From Pseudopedobacter sp. (GTDB lineage: Bacteria > Bacteroidota > Bacteroidia > Sphingobacteriales > Sphingobacteriaceae): a DNA stretch of 6,308 nucleotides. The notes under the pieces were generated by a model. The model searched no databases. It was not told the DNA's origin and saw only the letters and a program-made list of their open reading frames with translations. Shown in pieces: positions 5,242-6,308 of the stretch; position 1 is the stretch's first letter, and every line of letters starts with the position of its first letter. The stretch is taken from contig JACMNZ010000511.1 in assembly GCA_014378285.1 (NCBI GenBank), positions 1-6,308 on the forward strand. Direction: 5' to 3'. The translations under genes were made by a program, and so were the position numbers.

Positions 5242-6308
5242 TTATTTATATGATGATTGGGTTATTTTGTTTTTTATAATCTCTTTTGCCTTCTCATAAA
5301 CTTTATCCTTCTTATTTATAACATCACTAATGTTTTCCTTTATTTCATATTTAGGAAAAACCCCTCTACCATAACACTTTCTTTTATCTGTGATTTGAAT
5401 CACTCTTAAAGGCAAACGTAATTTTAAACCCGTTTTTGGTAAATTAACATACGGAATACTTCCTGCTGTACATTGGTTATAACCTCCTCCTGTTTCCTCA
5501 CCTACAAAAATTCCTCTATTTACTTTTTGTAGATTTGCAGCAAGTAGAGAAGTGGCAGAAAATGAATAGCCATTTGTTAAAATCACTAGATCATTTGTAA
5601 AAACATTATTTAAGGATTTTTTAATATGTGCCGTTGGGATATAACCATAAATACCAACGCTATCTTTACCAGTTAAAAGTATATTAGATAGCGCAGTAAG
5701 AGGAAAAACTAATAGTTTAGCAACTTTTGCTATGTTAGATACCTCTTTATATTTTATTAATTTAAAATAACCATGGTTCATATATGCTTTCCCTGTATAT
5801 TGATGCGGTTTGTCATATAAATATCTAAATAAGCGATTACAATACAATAAATTACCTCCTCCATTGTTTCTTAAATCTAAAATGAGGTGTTGCGTATTAT
5901 TCTTTTTCAGTTCCTTAAAACTTTCCCTAAAAAATTTTCTAAAATTAGATTTATCAAAAGAAAAGCTTCTAACCGTCATGATGGCGGTGCTATTTAAAAT
6001 AGAATCATACTTTAAATCTAATAGTGGGTTTCCAAAGTCATCTATTCCCTTGTAACGATTTTCTTTTTTTAATTTTTTAGCTTGTTTGTCATTAATCTTT
6101 TTCTTTCCAATTTCTTCTGGCGTCAATAGTTTTTTTTCTTCTTTAAAAGGTTTGAGCGTTTTTATAACATAAGTAAAGGTGCTATCGGCTCTTTTTAAAG
6201 TAAGTTTAGAAGAATCACTTTTTCCGTAAGTTAGATAATAATAAGCATCAAAAGATTTATCTAAAACACGATTGTAAAAGGTTTGGTTATATCCATCTGA
6301 TGAATATA
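5242..6308 (-). CDS. S41-family peptidase, C-terminal part (5' end outside window)
   Basis: The frame stays open to the right edge, giving about 354 residues. The TTG at 6124-6126 is an internal leucine, not the start. The first visible part (SKLTLKRADSTFTYVIKT, nt about 6160-6215) looks like the end of a PDZ domain. The S41 core follows: HLILDLRNNGGGN, then VILTNGYSFSATSLLA, GIFVGEETGGGYNQ and LPKTGLKLRLPLRV. The likely nucleophile is the serine of FSAT (codon 5557-5559), aligned with the Ser of S-A-A-E in S41B-type enzymes. In the CtpA/Tsp arrangement the Ser position would be a Thr, and the Lys of the F-G-K-G motif is absent (GGG-Y), so a Ser-Lys dyad is unlikely. In Bacteroidota such proteins are usually exported, but the signal peptide would be outside the window. 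Sampled GC is near 28%, below hemN. It is convergent with the SDR gene. Confidence 0.88.
   Translation of the reverse strand, partial: YSSDGYNQTFYNRVLDKSFDAYYYLTYGKSDSSKLTLKRADSTFTYVIKTLKPFKEEKKLLTPEEIGKKKINDKQAKKLKKENRYKGIDDFGNPLLDLKYDSILNSTAIMTVRSFSFDKSNFRKFFRESFKELKKNNTQHLILDLRNNGGGNLLYCNRLFRYLYDKPHQYTGKAYMNHGYFKLIKYKEVSNIAKVAKLLVFPLTALSNILLTGKDSVGIYGYIPTAHIKKSLNNVFTNDLVILTNGYSFSATSLLAANLQKVNRGIFVGEETGGGYNQCTAGSIPYVNLPKTGLKLRLPLRVIQITDKRKCYGRGVFPKYEIKENISDVINKKDKVYEKAKEIIKNKITQSSYK

Noticed and set aside
5810..6055. 81-codon plus-strand frame opposite the S41 gene
   Set aside because: It is antisense to the conserved LDLRNNGGG region and has no start context or recognisable motif.
6124..6126. 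TTG as the start codon of the S41 peptidase
   Set aside because: The same frame continues without a stop to 6308 and encodes a PDZ-like strand segment, so this is an internal leucine codon.

Overview
The window looks like chromosome from an AT-rich Bacteroidota bacterium, most likely a Pedobacter-like member of the Sphingobacteriaceae. This is an inference from the protein style, the weak Shine-Dalgarno sequences, and a promoter of the Bacteroidota form TAnnTTTG. No rRNA, tRNA, CRISPR array, insertion sequence or phage gene was seen.

Layout. Positions 2-1858 hold a two-component pair on the + strand. The first gene is the 3' part of a sensor histidine kinase, cut by the left edge. Three bases later comes a hybrid regulator made of a phospho-receiver domain fused to a complete CRP/FNR-type module (cyclic-nucleotide-like beta roll plus winged helix). 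A 111-base intergenic region (1859-1969) follows. It carries a candidate FNR-type palindrome (1877-1890), a TAnnTTTG element (1913-1920) and a leader hairpin. Positions 1970-3817 form a two-gene operon. Its first gene encodes a 158-residue protein that looks like a D-lactate dehydrogenase lacking its whole NAD-binding domain and ending in a four-cysteine cluster. Six bases later comes hemN, the oxygen-independent coproporphyrinogen III oxidase.

Positions 3818-4164 have no intact gene, but contain hydrophobic reading-frame fragments separated by stop codons. Positions 4165-4872 encode a FabG-like short-chain dehydrogenase/reductase. Positions 4873-5241 are a second gene-free stretch, with AT-rich inverted repeats and an 80-base patch of clearly higher GC that runs up to a stem-loop. 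Positions 5242-6308, on the minus strand, hold the C-terminal part of an S41-family peptidase whose N-terminus lies beyond the right edge.

Working model. The kinase phosphorylates the receiver of the hybrid regulator. Its DNA-reading helix carries the FNR-type E-x-x-S-R residues, and it would activate the hydroxyacid-dehydrogenase-like/hemN operon through the palindrome, which sits close to -41.5 from the predicted start of transcription. This would be a low-oxygen or redox response in which a phosphorelay replaces the iron-sulfur cluster of classical FNR. The NAD-less dehydrogenase fold with a cysteine tail is the least explained component. The reductase and the S41 peptidase show no evident link to this circuit.
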